Assembly (NCBI GenBank): GCA_026415035.1
Contig: JAOAHX010000002.1
Span: 100,752 to 164,751, forward strand
DNA: 64,000 nucleotides
Source of the DNA: Thermodesulfobacteriota bacterium
Lineage (GTDB): Bacteria > Desulfobacterota > BSN033 > UBA1163
Direction of reading: 5' to 3'
Made by a program: the position numbers and the translations under genes. Of this stretch, positions 45,071-53,002 are shown one piece after another. Numbering within the stretch: position 1 is the first letter of the stretch; each line of letters starts with the position of its first letter. The notes beneath the pieces are model-generated. The model was not told the origin of the DNA and did no database searches. It saw nothing but the letters and a program-made list of their open reading frames with translations.

Positions 45071-47428
45071 ATGGATCATCGTTCCCTCAAGGTTTTAGAG
45101 TATGACACCCTCTTGGGCTTCTTAAAAGATTTATCCATCTCACCCCTGGGCCAGAGGCGATGTCTCGGCCTGAGGCCCCTGACGGACCCCCTCCTGATCG
45201 AATCGAGGTTGAACGAGGTGATGGAGCTGAAGGAGATCCTCCAAACCGTGGGGGATCTCCCCCTCGGAGGGCTGAAGGATATCGGCGATCTCCTAAGGCG
45301 TTTGGACGTGGAGGGGACCGTCCTCGACGTCCAGGAGATCCTCAGCCTCTCCGCCATGATCGCCCTTTCGAAAGGGCTGAGGAAGTTCTTCCAGAGGCCG
45401 GAGATCCGGGCCCCGATCCTTCGAGAGAAGGTCTCGGGCCTGGCCTCCCATAAGTCCCTTGAAAGGGAGATTCTCCATGCGGTGAGCCCCAAGGGCGAAA
45501 TCCTCGATCGGGCAAGTCCCCAGCTTTCGGCCCTCCGCCATCGCCTGGCAGAGGTGAGGCAGAGGGCGAAGGAGACGCTCGAACGCCTCCTTCGCCGGGA
45601 AGACCTTCAGCCCATCTTCCAGGAAGATTTCATTACGTTGAGAAACGGGAGATATGTCCTCCTGGTCAAGGTGGAGTTCAAAGGCCGGCTCGAGGGGATC
45701 ATCCACGATCAATCCCAGAGCCGGATGAGCGTCTACTTCGAACCCCTTCAGGTCGTCCCCTTCAACAACGAGATCAGTGTCCTTTACGCGGAGGAGAAGG
45801 AAGAGGAGTATCGGATCCTCTCCGATCTCTCCCGGCAGATCCGGGCAGATTTGCCCTCCCTCTGGGCCGATTACGAAATCCTCGGTGAACTCGACTGTCT
45901 CTATGCCATGGCCCGATTGAGCCTCCTCCTCAACGGGACCAAACCGGCCCTGAACGAAGAGGGGAGGATCCTCTTGAAGGAGGCGAGAAACCCCTTGCTC
46001 AGCCTCCGACAGGTCGAAAAGGTCGTTCCGGTCGATCTCCGGATGGAAGGAGGGGTGCGGACCTTAATCATCAGTGGCGCCAACGCGGGGGGAAAGACCG
46101 TCGCTCTCAAAACCCTTGGGCTTTTGACCCTGATGGTCCAAACGGGGCTCCCCATCCCCGTGGCCGAAGGCAGCGAGGCAGCGGTCTTTCGAGAGGTCTT
46201 TGCCGTGATCGGCGACGAACAGAGCCTCACCGAGAACCTGAGCAGCTTCTCCGGCCATCTCCTTCATGTGAACGCCATCCTCGAGCATTCCGGGCCGCAT
46301 TCCTTGGTGCTCCTCGACGAGCTGGGTGGGGGGACGAACAGCTCCGAGGGGGCGGCGCTGGCCATGGGATTTCTCGACCTGTTCAGGGAGAAGGGGGCCT
46401 CCGTCGTCGTCACCACCCATTTCGACGGCCTTAAGGCCTATGGCTTTCTCCATCCCGATGTCGAGAATGTCTCGGTCAGGTTTGACGAAAAGACGATGGA
46501 GCCCCTCTACCTGCTCTCTTACGGAACGACCGGGACGAGTCATGCCCTGATGGTGGCCGAAAGGTTGGGGATCTCCGAGAAGGTGCTGAGACGGGCCCGA
46601 CAACATCTGGTCGGAGGTGGAGAGGAGCTGACCCAGGCCTTGAAGGGGCTCGAAGAGGCGAGGAGGGAGGCGGAGCTTCAGCGCCATGCGTGGGCCAAGG
46701 CGAAGGAAGAGGCGGAGCGAGAGCGGAAGAGGTTCCGGGAGCTCCTCCAGAAGATCCAGGAGGGAAGAGAAGCGATCCTCCGCAGGGCCGAGGAGAGGGT
46801 GAGAAAGTCGGTCCAGATGGCAGAGGAGGAATTAAAAAACTGGCTGAGGTCACAAAAAGAGAGGCCTCCCTCTCAAGTCCGTCCAAGGGAGATCCAGAAG
46901 ATCAAAGCGACGTTTCTCACCCCTTTCCAGAAAAAGAGATCCAGGGTCGGATCAAGTGGATTCACCACGGGGGAACGTGTTAGAATTGAGAGCCTCGGCA
47001 AAGAGGGCGTCCTCGTCCAAGTGGAGGAGAAGGCCAATCGGGCCGAGGTCATGACGGAGAAGGCCAGATGGATCATCCCCCTCCACGATCTCGCAAGGGT
47101 TTCCAAGACCGAGCCCGGGGGTGAGGGAGGAGGGCGGGAAACCCTTCGTCCTTTCACGCCCCCTTTTGAGAAGCCCCCAGAGGAGGCTCTCACCGAGTTG
47201 AATGTGATCGGCCTGACCATCGACGAAGCCCTGCCGCTGGTGGACAAGTTCATCGATCAAGCGCTCCTTCACGGGAAAGAGAAGGTCCAGATCATCCACG
47301 GGATCGGATCGGGAAGGCTGCGGGCCGCCATCCAGCGATATTTGAACGAACACCGAGGGGTCAGACAGGTCTCCCCGGCGGACCTGAGACATGGGGGTGC
47401 GGGGGTGACCGTGGTGGAGCTGAGGTAA
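45071..47428 (+). CDS. mutS2: Endonuclease MutS2
   Basis: 785 residues. No MutS mismatch-binding domain; MutS core and ATPase at about 290-530 with Walker A SGANAGGKT (near 334-342), then DELGGGTNSSEGAAL (family usually DELGAGTDPTEGAAL) and VVTTHFDGLKAYGF. A long coiled coil and Lys-rich linker follow. The C-terminal Smr domain (about 705-785) has HGIGSGRLRAAI, but LNVIG replaces the usual LDLRG. It acts on branched DNA and, in some species, on stalled ribosomes. Confidence 0.95.
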   Translation: MDHRSLKVLEYDTLLGFLKDLSISPLGQRRCLGLRPLTDPLLIESRLNEVMELKEILQTVGDLPLGGLKDIGDLLRRLDVEGTVLDVQEILSLSAMIALSKGLRKFFQRPEIRAPILREKVSGLASHKSLEREILHAVSPKGEILDRASPQLSALRHRLAEVRQRAKETLERLLRREDLQPIFQEDFITLRNGRYVLLVKVEFKGRLEGIIHDQSQSRMSVYFEPLQVVPFNNEISVLYAEEKEEEYRILSDLSRQIRADLPSLWADYEILGELDCLYAMARLSLLLNGTKPALNEEGRILLKEARNPLLSLRQVEKVVPVDLRMEGGVRTLIISGANAGGKTVALKTLGLLTLMVQTGLPIPVAEGSEAAVFREVFAVIGDEQSLTENLSSFSGHLLHVNAILEHSGPHSLVLLDELGGGTNSSEGAALAMGFLDLFREKGASVVVTTHFDGLKAYGFLHPDVENVSVRFDEKTMEPLYLLSYGTTGTSHALMVAERLGISEKVLRRARQHLVGGGEELTQALKGLEEARREAELQRHAWAKAKEEAERERKRFRELLQKIQEGREAILRRAEERVRKSVQMAEEELKNWLRSQKERPPSQVRPREIQKIKATFLTPFQKKRSRVGSSGFTTGERVRIESLGKEGVLVQVEEKANRAEVMTEKARWIIPLHDLARVSKTEPGGEGGGRETLRPFTPPFEKPPEEALTELNVIGLTIDEALPLVDKFIDQALLHGKEKVQIIHGIGSGRLRAAIQRYLNEHRGVRQVSPADLRHGGAGVTVVELR

Positions 47429-47434
47429 CCTCCT

Positions 47435-49228
47435 TTGACCAATGGATTTCTCTCGCCCGAGAAGATTGGAGAGATCCGAAATCGAGCCAGCCTCCTTGAA
47501 GTGGTTTCGGACTACGTCAGCCTGAAGAAGGCGGGGAGGAACTTCAAAGGGTTATGCCCTTTCCACGCAGAGAAGACCCCCTCGTTCATGGTGAACGAGG
47601 AGAAGCAGATCTTCCACTGTTTTGGTTGCGGGGAAGGCGGCGATGTCTTCGCCTTTTTAATGAAGGCAGGCCATCTCACCTTCGTCGAGGCAGCCAGGGA
47701 GCTGGCCAAACGATATGGGGTAGCCCTCCCCCGTTCCGAACCCTCCCGTGCCGCCTGGAAGGAGGGGGCCAAGCGGGAGACCCTCTTCCAAATCAACCAG
47801 ATGGCCGCCGACTACTTTCATGACCTTCTCGTCCGGAGAAGAGAGGGGGAGGAGGGACGAGATTACCTGGCCCAAAGAGGCGTGAGCCAAGAAGTGATCC
47901 AGGAATATCGATTGGGCTATGCAAGCGCCCAGTGGGAGGGCCTGGTGGAACACCTCAGGGAGAAGAAGGCCCCTCTGGAACTGGCGTGGGAAGTGGGGTT
48001 GATCCTTCCGAAGCGAAAAGAGGGATGGTACGACGCCTTTCGAAGGAGGATCATCTTTCCCATCCTCGATCTCCAGAAACGGGTCGTCGGATTCGGAGGC
48101 CGTGCGCTCGGAGATGGGCAGCCCAAGTATCTCAACTCCCCGGATTCGACGGTCTATCACAAGGGCGAGGTCCTTTACGGCCTCCATGTGGCAAGGCGCT
48201 TTATCCCGGATCGCCAAGGGGCCATCCTCGTCGAAGGGTATTTCGATCTCCTCACCCTCCATCAATACGGTTACTCCCAGGCCGTTGCGACCCTTGGCAC
48301 AGCCCTGACGGCCCAGCAGATCCGGATCCTAAAGCGATATACGGAAATGCTCTTCTTGGTCTACGATTCCGATCGGCCTGGCCTTCAGGCGATGCTCCGC
48401 ACCTTGCCCCTCCTCCTTGAGGAGGAGATGCTGGCCCGGGTGGTCCTCCTTCCCCCAGGGGAGGATCCGGACAGCTTCCTGAAAAAAGGAAACCGGGGAC
48501 TTTTTGAGGAGAGGTTGGCCCGAGCCCCTTTCTTGCTCGACTTTTTCTTCGACTGGTTGATGGGGCTTTATGACCCGAGGTCGATCGAGGGGAGGGTGAA
48601 GATCGCCAAGGAGGGGATGGCGATGGTCCAGAGGATTCAGGAACCGGTCCGGAGGGCCCTCTATGTCAGGGCCTTGGCGGAACGTCTCGACCTCAAGGAG
48701 GAGGATCTCCTTAAGGCGGTTCGGTCGGTTCTTCCTCCCAAAGCCCCATCTCAAGGAGGTTCTCGGGAGGCTTCGGGAAGCCCCCTTCCCAAATCGGAGG
48801 AGACGCTCATCCGCCTCATGATCCAACATCCCGAATCCATCCCGGTGATCTCCAGAGAAGGGATCTTGAAGGAGTTCGAAAGCCCGTTGTTGAAAAGGAT
48901 GGGCGAGCAACTGGAGTCGATCTACCAGAGGAAGGGGAGGCTGGAACTTTCGGAGGTCGTTGGCGAGGTGGAAGAGGAGTTGAGGGAGAGGCTCTGCCAC
49001 TATGCCTTTGAAGAAGGGGGGGAATGGAACGAGGCCTCGAAACGAATTTTGAAAGATTGTATCGAAAAGATTCGGCGCAAAAAACTGAGCCAGGACGAGA
49101 AAGACCTCCTCAGGCGGATTCAGGAGGCGGAGCGGCGAAACACCGAAGAACTCGAAGGCCTCCTGAGGAGGCGGCAAGAATTGGCCAGGCAGAAGGAGCT
49201 TTTGAGGAGCATGGGTCGCAAGGCTTGA
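47435..49228 (+). CDS. dnaG: DNA primase DnaG
   Basis: 597 residues. The zinc ribbon has C41, H44, C62 and C65 (CPFHAEKTPSF and FHCFGCGEGG). The TOPRIM centre is ILVEGYFDLLTL and LVYDSDRPG. It makes RNA primers for DNA replication. The only sensible start is TTG 47435, seven bases after the mutS2 stop, with GAGG upstream; the nearby ATG at 47442 is out of frame. It is followed nine bases later by rpoD. Confidence 0.96.
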   Translation: MTNGFLSPEKIGEIRNRASLLEVVSDYVSLKKAGRNFKGLCPFHAEKTPSFMVNEEKQIFHCFGCGEGGDVFAFLMKAGHLTFVEAARELAKRYGVALPRSEPSRAAWKEGAKRETLFQINQMAADYFHDLLVRRREGEEGRDYLAQRGVSQEVIQEYRLGYASAQWEGLVEHLREKKAPLELAWEVGLILPKRKEGWYDAFRRRIIFPILDLQKRVVGFGGRALGDGQPKYLNSPDSTVYHKGEVLYGLHVARRFIPDRQGAILVEGYFDLLTLHQYGYSQAVATLGTALTAQQIRILKRYTEMLFLVYDSDRPGLQAMLRTLPLLLEEEMLARVVLLPPGEDPDSFLKKGNRGLFEERLARAPFLLDFFFDWLMGLYDPRSIEGRVKIAKEGMAMVQRIQEPVRRALYVRALAERLDLKEEDLLKAVRSVLPPKAPSQGGSREASGSPLPKSEETLIRLMIQHPESIPVISREGILKEFESPLLKRMGEQLESIYQRKGRLELSEVVGEVEEELRERLCHYAFEEGGEWNEASKRILKDCIEKIRRKKLSQDEKDLLRRIQEAERRNTEELEGLLRRRQELARQKELLRSMGRKA

Positions 49229-49237
49229 GAGGTCAAG

Positions 49238-50962
49238 ATGGCACGAGGGGCAGAGGGGAACAGCATGGAAGACGTCCTCTCTTTGGGGGAAGAAAAGCCG
49301 TACGCCCCCTTCAACGATGCGAAGGGATCTGCCTTGGAGGAGCTCACCTCCGCCGATCCCATCGACGATGTCTTCCTAACCCTGGACGAGATCGATCTGG
49401 AGGGGACCGAGGACGTGACAGGACCGGAGGTCGAACCGGATCGCCTCTGGGAGGCCGAAGAGGAAGAGGAGGAATGGACTCATGGGGGAGGCAGCAACGA
49501 TCCGGTTCGGATATATCTCCGGGAGATGGGGGCCGTCTCCCTCCTCAACCGGGAGGGCGAGGTGGAGATCGCCAAAAAGATCGAGGAGGGAAAGAGAGAG
49601 GTCCTGAGCGTCGTTCTGAACTGTCCCATGGCCGTCAAGGAGATCCTCCACTTGGGACAGGCCCTCAAATCTGGAAAGGTCCATATCCGAGAGGTGACCA
49701 GTGCCATCGACGAGGACGAGACCAATGCGGAGGAGGTGCAGAGTCAGAAGAGGAGGGTCTTGGAGCTGATCGACCGAATCCGGCGCAGTCAAACGGTGGG
49801 TCAGAGGACCGCGCCGAGAAGAGGCCCCTCGGAGAAGAGGGGCGGGGGTGGTCGCGCACGGGGGAAGCCCGAGGAGACCATCGAGTGGCTGAGGGCGATC
49901 CATTTGAAAGAGAGTCAGATCCACCGGATCATCCAGAAGATGAAACATCTCCTCGGCCGGATGGAGAAGGCGGAACAGGAGATCAAAAGGTTGGAAGATC
50001 AGATGGGGATCACGGTCCGGGAGGCCAGGGCCCTTTTGAAGAAAAGAAGGGCGAGAAAGGAGCAGGAGAGGGCCTCCCATCGAGATCGGTCTCTGAGTTG
50101 GGCCGATCTCCAGGAGATCGATCGGGCCGCCAAGGCCTATGAGAAAAAGATCGCCCGTTGGGAGGCCGAGGCCGGTCTCTCCACCCACCAATTAAAGGGG
50201 GCTGTGCAGGCCATTTTGGCCGGCGAAGCCAAGGCAAAAGAGGCAAAGGCCGAGCTGGTCAAGGCCAACCTGAGGCTGGTCGTCTCCATCGCGAAAAAGT
50301 ATATGAACCGGGGGTTGCAATTTCTCGACCTGATCCAAGAGGGGAACATCGGATTGATGAAGGCGGTGGACAAGTTCGAATACCAGCGGGGATATAAGTT
50401 CAGCACCTACGCCACCTGGTGGATTCGGCAGGCCATCACCCGGGCCATCGCAGACCAGGCCCGGACGATCCGCATCCCAGTCCACATGATCGAGACGATC
50501 AACAAACTCGTCCGGACCTCCAGGGCCCTGATCCAGGAGATCGGCCGTGAACCGACCCCCGAGGAGATTGCCGAGAGGATGGAGATCCCCCTGGAAAAGG
50601 TCCGCCGGATCTTAAGGGTGGCCAGGGAGCCCATCTCCCTCGACACCCCTGTGGGGGATGATGAAGAGAGTCATCTGGGAGACTTCATCGAAGACAAGAA
50701 CCTCACGTCGCCGATCGATGCCGTCATCCACATCAATTTGGCGGAACAGACCCGGAAGATCCTTTCGACGCTCACCGCAAGGGAGGAGAAGGTCTTGAGG
50801 CTTCGTTTCGGCATCGACGAAAAGTATGATCGAACCCTCGAGGAGGTGGGGCAGGATTTCGAGGTGACCCGTGAGCGGATCAGGCAGATCGAGGCTAAGG
50901 CCTTGCGAAAGCTCCGTCATCCGAGTCGGGCCAAAACGTTAAGGCCTTTTATCGAGACCTGA
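49238..50962 (+). CDS. rpoD: Primary sigma factor RpoD (sigma-70)
   Basis: 574 residues. A short acidic N-terminal part (about 1-85) stands in for region 1.1. Region 1.2 begins at [12 protein letters not shown] basic Gly/Arg-rich stretch (about 186-210) and a long helical non-conserved region follow. Regions 2 to 4 are complete: [57 protein letters not shown] read as separate motifs, then region 3, then the region 4 helix-turn-helix [13 protein letters not shown]. It is the housekeeping sigma; its -10/-35 specificity matches the TTGACA/TATAAT promoters seen throughout the window. Confidence 0.97.
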   Translation: MARGAEGNSMEDVLSLGEEKPYAPFNDAKGSALEELTSADPIDDVFLTLDEIDLEGTEDVTGPEVEPDRLWEAEEEEEEWTHGGGSNDPVRIYLREMGAVSLLNREGEVEIAKKIEEGKREVLSVVLNCPMAVKEILHLGQALKSGKVHIREVTSAIDEDETNAEEVQSQKRRVLELIDRIRRSQTVGQRTAPRRGPSEKRGGGGRARGKPEETIEWLRAIHLKESQIHRIIQKMKHLLGRMEKAEQEIKRLEDQMGITVREARALLKKRRARKEQERASHRDRSLSWADLQEIDRAAKAYEKKIARWEAEAGLSTHQLKGAVQAILAGEAKAKEAKAELVKANLRLVVSIAKKYMNRGLQFLDLIQEGNIGLMKAVDKFEYQRGYKFSTYATWWIRQAITRAIADQARTIRIPVHMIETINKLVRTSRALIQEIGREPTPEEIAERMEIPLEKVRRILRVAREPISLDTPVGDDEESHLGDFIEDKNLTSPIDAVIHINLAEQTRKILSTLTAREEKVLRLRFGIDEKYDRTLEEVGQDFEVTRERIRQIEAKALRKLRHPSRAKTLRPFIET

Positions 50963-51054
50963 TTCCGGAGGGGTAGGAAAGAAGAGGCCGAGAACAGGGA
51001 TGAGACGCTTAACCTCAAGGTCTCCGGAGGGGAGGAACGCCAAGGGGTCGAAGG

Positions 51055-51082
51055 TTGACACCCCGAAGGGATGGAATATAAT
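51055..51082 (+). promoter_or_regulatory. Consensus promoter of the tRNA-Met gene
   Basis: TTGACA (51055-51060), 16-base spacer, TATAAT (51077-51082), both perfect. The mature tRNA begins eight bases after the -10 box, so the transcript may start at or within about two bases of the mature 5' end. Confidence 0.75.
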
Positions 51083-51089
51083 CAGAAGA

Positions 51090-51162
51090 GGGCCCATAGC
51101 TCAGCTGGAAGAGCCACCGGCTCATAACCGGAAGGTCCCTGGTTCGAACCCAGGTGGGCCCA
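51090..51162 (+). tRNA. tRNA-Met(CAT), probably elongator
   Basis: Acceptor arms GGGCCCA/TGGGCCC pair fully; D stem GCTC/GAGC and T stem CCTGG/CCAGG (with TTCGAAC) pair fully. The anticodon loop is CTCATAA, so anticodon CAT. The anticodon stem has four GC pairs and an A-A mismatch at its distal end. CCA is not encoded (CATT follows). It could instead be tRNA-Ile2 with modified C34; the sequence cannot exclude it, but the location after rpoD is usual for tRNA-Met. Confidence 0.95.
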
Positions 51163-51228
51163 TTGGAACGGAAGAGGGTGGTATCCATCGGTCTCAATGT
51201 AAGAAGCTCCACTATGGGTTTTGGCCGG

Positions 51229-51259
51229 AAAAGAGTGCACCCTCCGGTGCACTCTTTTT
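51229..51259 (+). terminator. Rho-independent terminator after the tRNA
   Basis: AAAAGAGTGCACC (from 51229) pairs with GGTGCACTCTTTT around the loop CTCC, ending in a T run. It is a strong perfect stem, 67 bases past the tRNA. Confidence 0.88.
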
Positions 51260-51331
51260 CATTTTAGGATGAGAGAAACCTTTTCCCCCCGAGAGACCAT
51301 CACCGGGGGATGGTGAGACGGGAGGTTACCC

Positions 51332-52051
51332 TTGAAGGAAGATCTCGAACTCCTTTGGGAACTTCAGAAGATCGATCTCGAATTGAAGATGATCGAGGAA
51401 GAGCGAAAACGGTATCCCAAGGAAATCCTAAAGCTTGAAGAGAGACAGAGGCAGGAGAGGGAGAAGGTGCTCAAGGAGAGGGAGAGGCTCGAGGCCCTCG
51501 AGAAGGAGAGGAGGCAGAAAGAGAGGCACCTCCTCGGAGAGCAGGATCGGATCAAGCGGTCCGAGGGGAAGATGATGGAGGTCAAGACGAACAAGGAGTA
51601 TCAGGCCCTTCTGGCCGAGATCGATGCCCTGAAGGAGGCCGCTGGCCGGACCGAGGAGGAGATCCTGCTGCTGATGGAGGAGCTGGAGGAGATGAAGAAG
51701 CAGCTGGCCCGCCGGGAGAGGGAAATGGCCCATACCCTCGAGCAGGTCGAGGCCGAGAAGAGGGCGCTTCTGGAGAGATTGAGCCGGGGGGAGGAGCTCT
51801 ATAAAGAGAAGATGGAACGAAAGGAAGTCCTTTCAAAACAGGTGGAGTCGAAGCTCTTCAATCTCTACAATACGCTGAAGGAGAAACGGCAGGGCATCGG
51901 GATCGTGAGCGCCAAGAACGAGACCTGCCAGGGCTGTTTTGTGAACGTCCCTCCCCAGCTCTTCATCGAGGTCCAGAAGAACAACGCCCTCATCCGGTGT
52001 CCCAACTGCAGCCGTATCCTCTACTGGGAGGGGAACGGGGAGAAGAAATGA
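51332..52051 (+). CDS. Coiled-coil protein with C4-type zinc ribbon
   Basis: 239 residues from TTG 51332, which has GGGAGGT upstream. About 190 residues are a charged coiled coil with a break near 85-95, followed by a zinc ribbon with C199, C202, C223 and C226 (CQGC and CPNC). This is the family of putative nucleic-acid-binding zinc-ribbon proteins found in many bacteria near rnhA or rnpB. The function is unsettled. The TGA overlaps the next ATG. Confidence 0.88.
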   Translation: MKEDLELLWELQKIDLELKMIEEERKRYPKEILKLEERQRQEREKVLKERERLEALEKERRQKERHLLGEQDRIKRSEGKMMEVKTNKEYQALLAEIDALKEAAGRTEEEILLLMEELEEMKKQLARREREMAHTLEQVEAEKRALLERLSRGEELYKEKMERKEVLSKQVESKLFNLYNTLKEKRQGIGIVSAKNETCQGCFVNVPPQLFIEVQKNNALIRCPNCSRILYWEGNGEKK

Positions 52052-52524
52052 TGCCAAAGGCCGGAGGGAAAACCCGCGAGAGAATCGAGGAGCTTTTCAT
52101 CTTCATCGACGGCGCCTCCAAGGGCAATCCGGGTCGTGCAGCGGCAGGGGTCTACATCACCGATCGGGAGGGGAACGCGATCCTTAAAAAGGGAAAGTTC
52201 CTCGGCCACCGGACCAATAACGAAGCAGAATATGAGGCCCTTCTTTTAGGGATGGAGGAGGCGAGAAAACTCGGGGGGAGGACCGTTTCGGTCTATACCG
52301 ATTCGGAATTGGTTCAGAGGCAGGTGGAAGGTCTCTACCGCGTCCGGGAGCCCCATCTGATGGCGCTCCATGCGAAGGTGATGGAGAGGAAGAAGGCCTT
52401 CGAGACCTTCAGGATCGAGTCGATTCCGAGGGAAGAAAACCAAGAGGCGGACCTTCAGGCCAACTTGGCCCTGCGAAAGGGATTCCAAAGGGAGAAGAGA
52501 AAGGGGGGGATCGGAAGGGAATGA
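52048..52524 (+). CDS. rnhA: RNase HI-family protein
   Basis: 158 residues. Catalytic acids D21 (FIDGASKGNPG), E61 (NNEAEYEAL), D85 (YTDSE) and D135 (QEADLQAN) are all in place, so it should cleave RNA in hybrids. It lacks the usual basic handle region. The first ATG shares bases with the zinc-ribbon TGA. The end of the frame runs into the 5' part of rnpB. Two Met codons are adjacent (52048 and 52051). Confidence 0.9.
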   Translation: MMPKAGGKTRERIEELFIFIDGASKGNPGRAAAGVYITDREGNAILKKGKFLGHRTNNEAEYEALLLGMEEARKLGGRTVSVYTDSELVQRQVEGLYRVREPHLMALHAKVMERKKAFETFRIESIPREENQEADLQANLALRKGFQREKRKGGIGRE

Positions 52525-52957
52525 GATGGTCGCCCCGCCTCCTGTCCCAAGGACCCGGAGGTGGGGAGGAAAGTCCGAGCTCCACAGGGCAGGGTGGTCC
52601 GTAACACGGACAATTCCGTCTCCCAAGAGGCGGAAGAAGGAAAGTGCCACAGAAAAGATACCGTCCCGCCCCGCGGGATAAGGGTGAAAAGGCGAGGTAA
52701 GAGCTCACCAGCGCCCCGAGCGATCGAGGCGGCTTGGTAAACCCCACCCGGAGCAAGACCAAATAGGTCCCGTTTCTCCTTGCACCAAAGCAGGGAGAGG
52801 AGAAAGGCCCATTCAACTCCCCCTCCAACCCGGAGGGGAGACGGGACGGGTAAGGTCGCTTGAGGTCCTGAGCAATCAGGATCCCAGATACATGACCATC
52901 CCTCCGGTCCCGTCCCTGGCGGGGCCGGAGGACAGAACTCGGCTTACGGTTCTCTCC
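52513..52957 (+). ncRNA. rnpB: RNase P RNA, bacterial type A
   Basis: Universal segments appear in order: GAGGAAAGTCCGAGC (52566-52580), the CR-IV region CACCCGGAGCAAGACCAAATAGG (about 52745-52767) split around a loop, AGATACATGACC, and the 3' GACAGAACTCGGCTTA (52931-52946). P2 pairs GATGGTC (52525-52531) with GACCATC (52894-52900). P1 pairs 52513-52521 with 52950-52957 with one bulge. A hairpin CTCCGG/CCGGAG (52902-52930) lies where the P19 helix occurs in some bacteria. The 5' end overlaps the last codons of rnhA. Ends are estimated to within about ten bases. It matures tRNA 5' ends. Confidence 0.92.
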
Positions 52958-53002
52958 GCTCCCCCTCGAATTTCCCTGCGGCCGTCGGAATTTTCCAATC
53001 CC

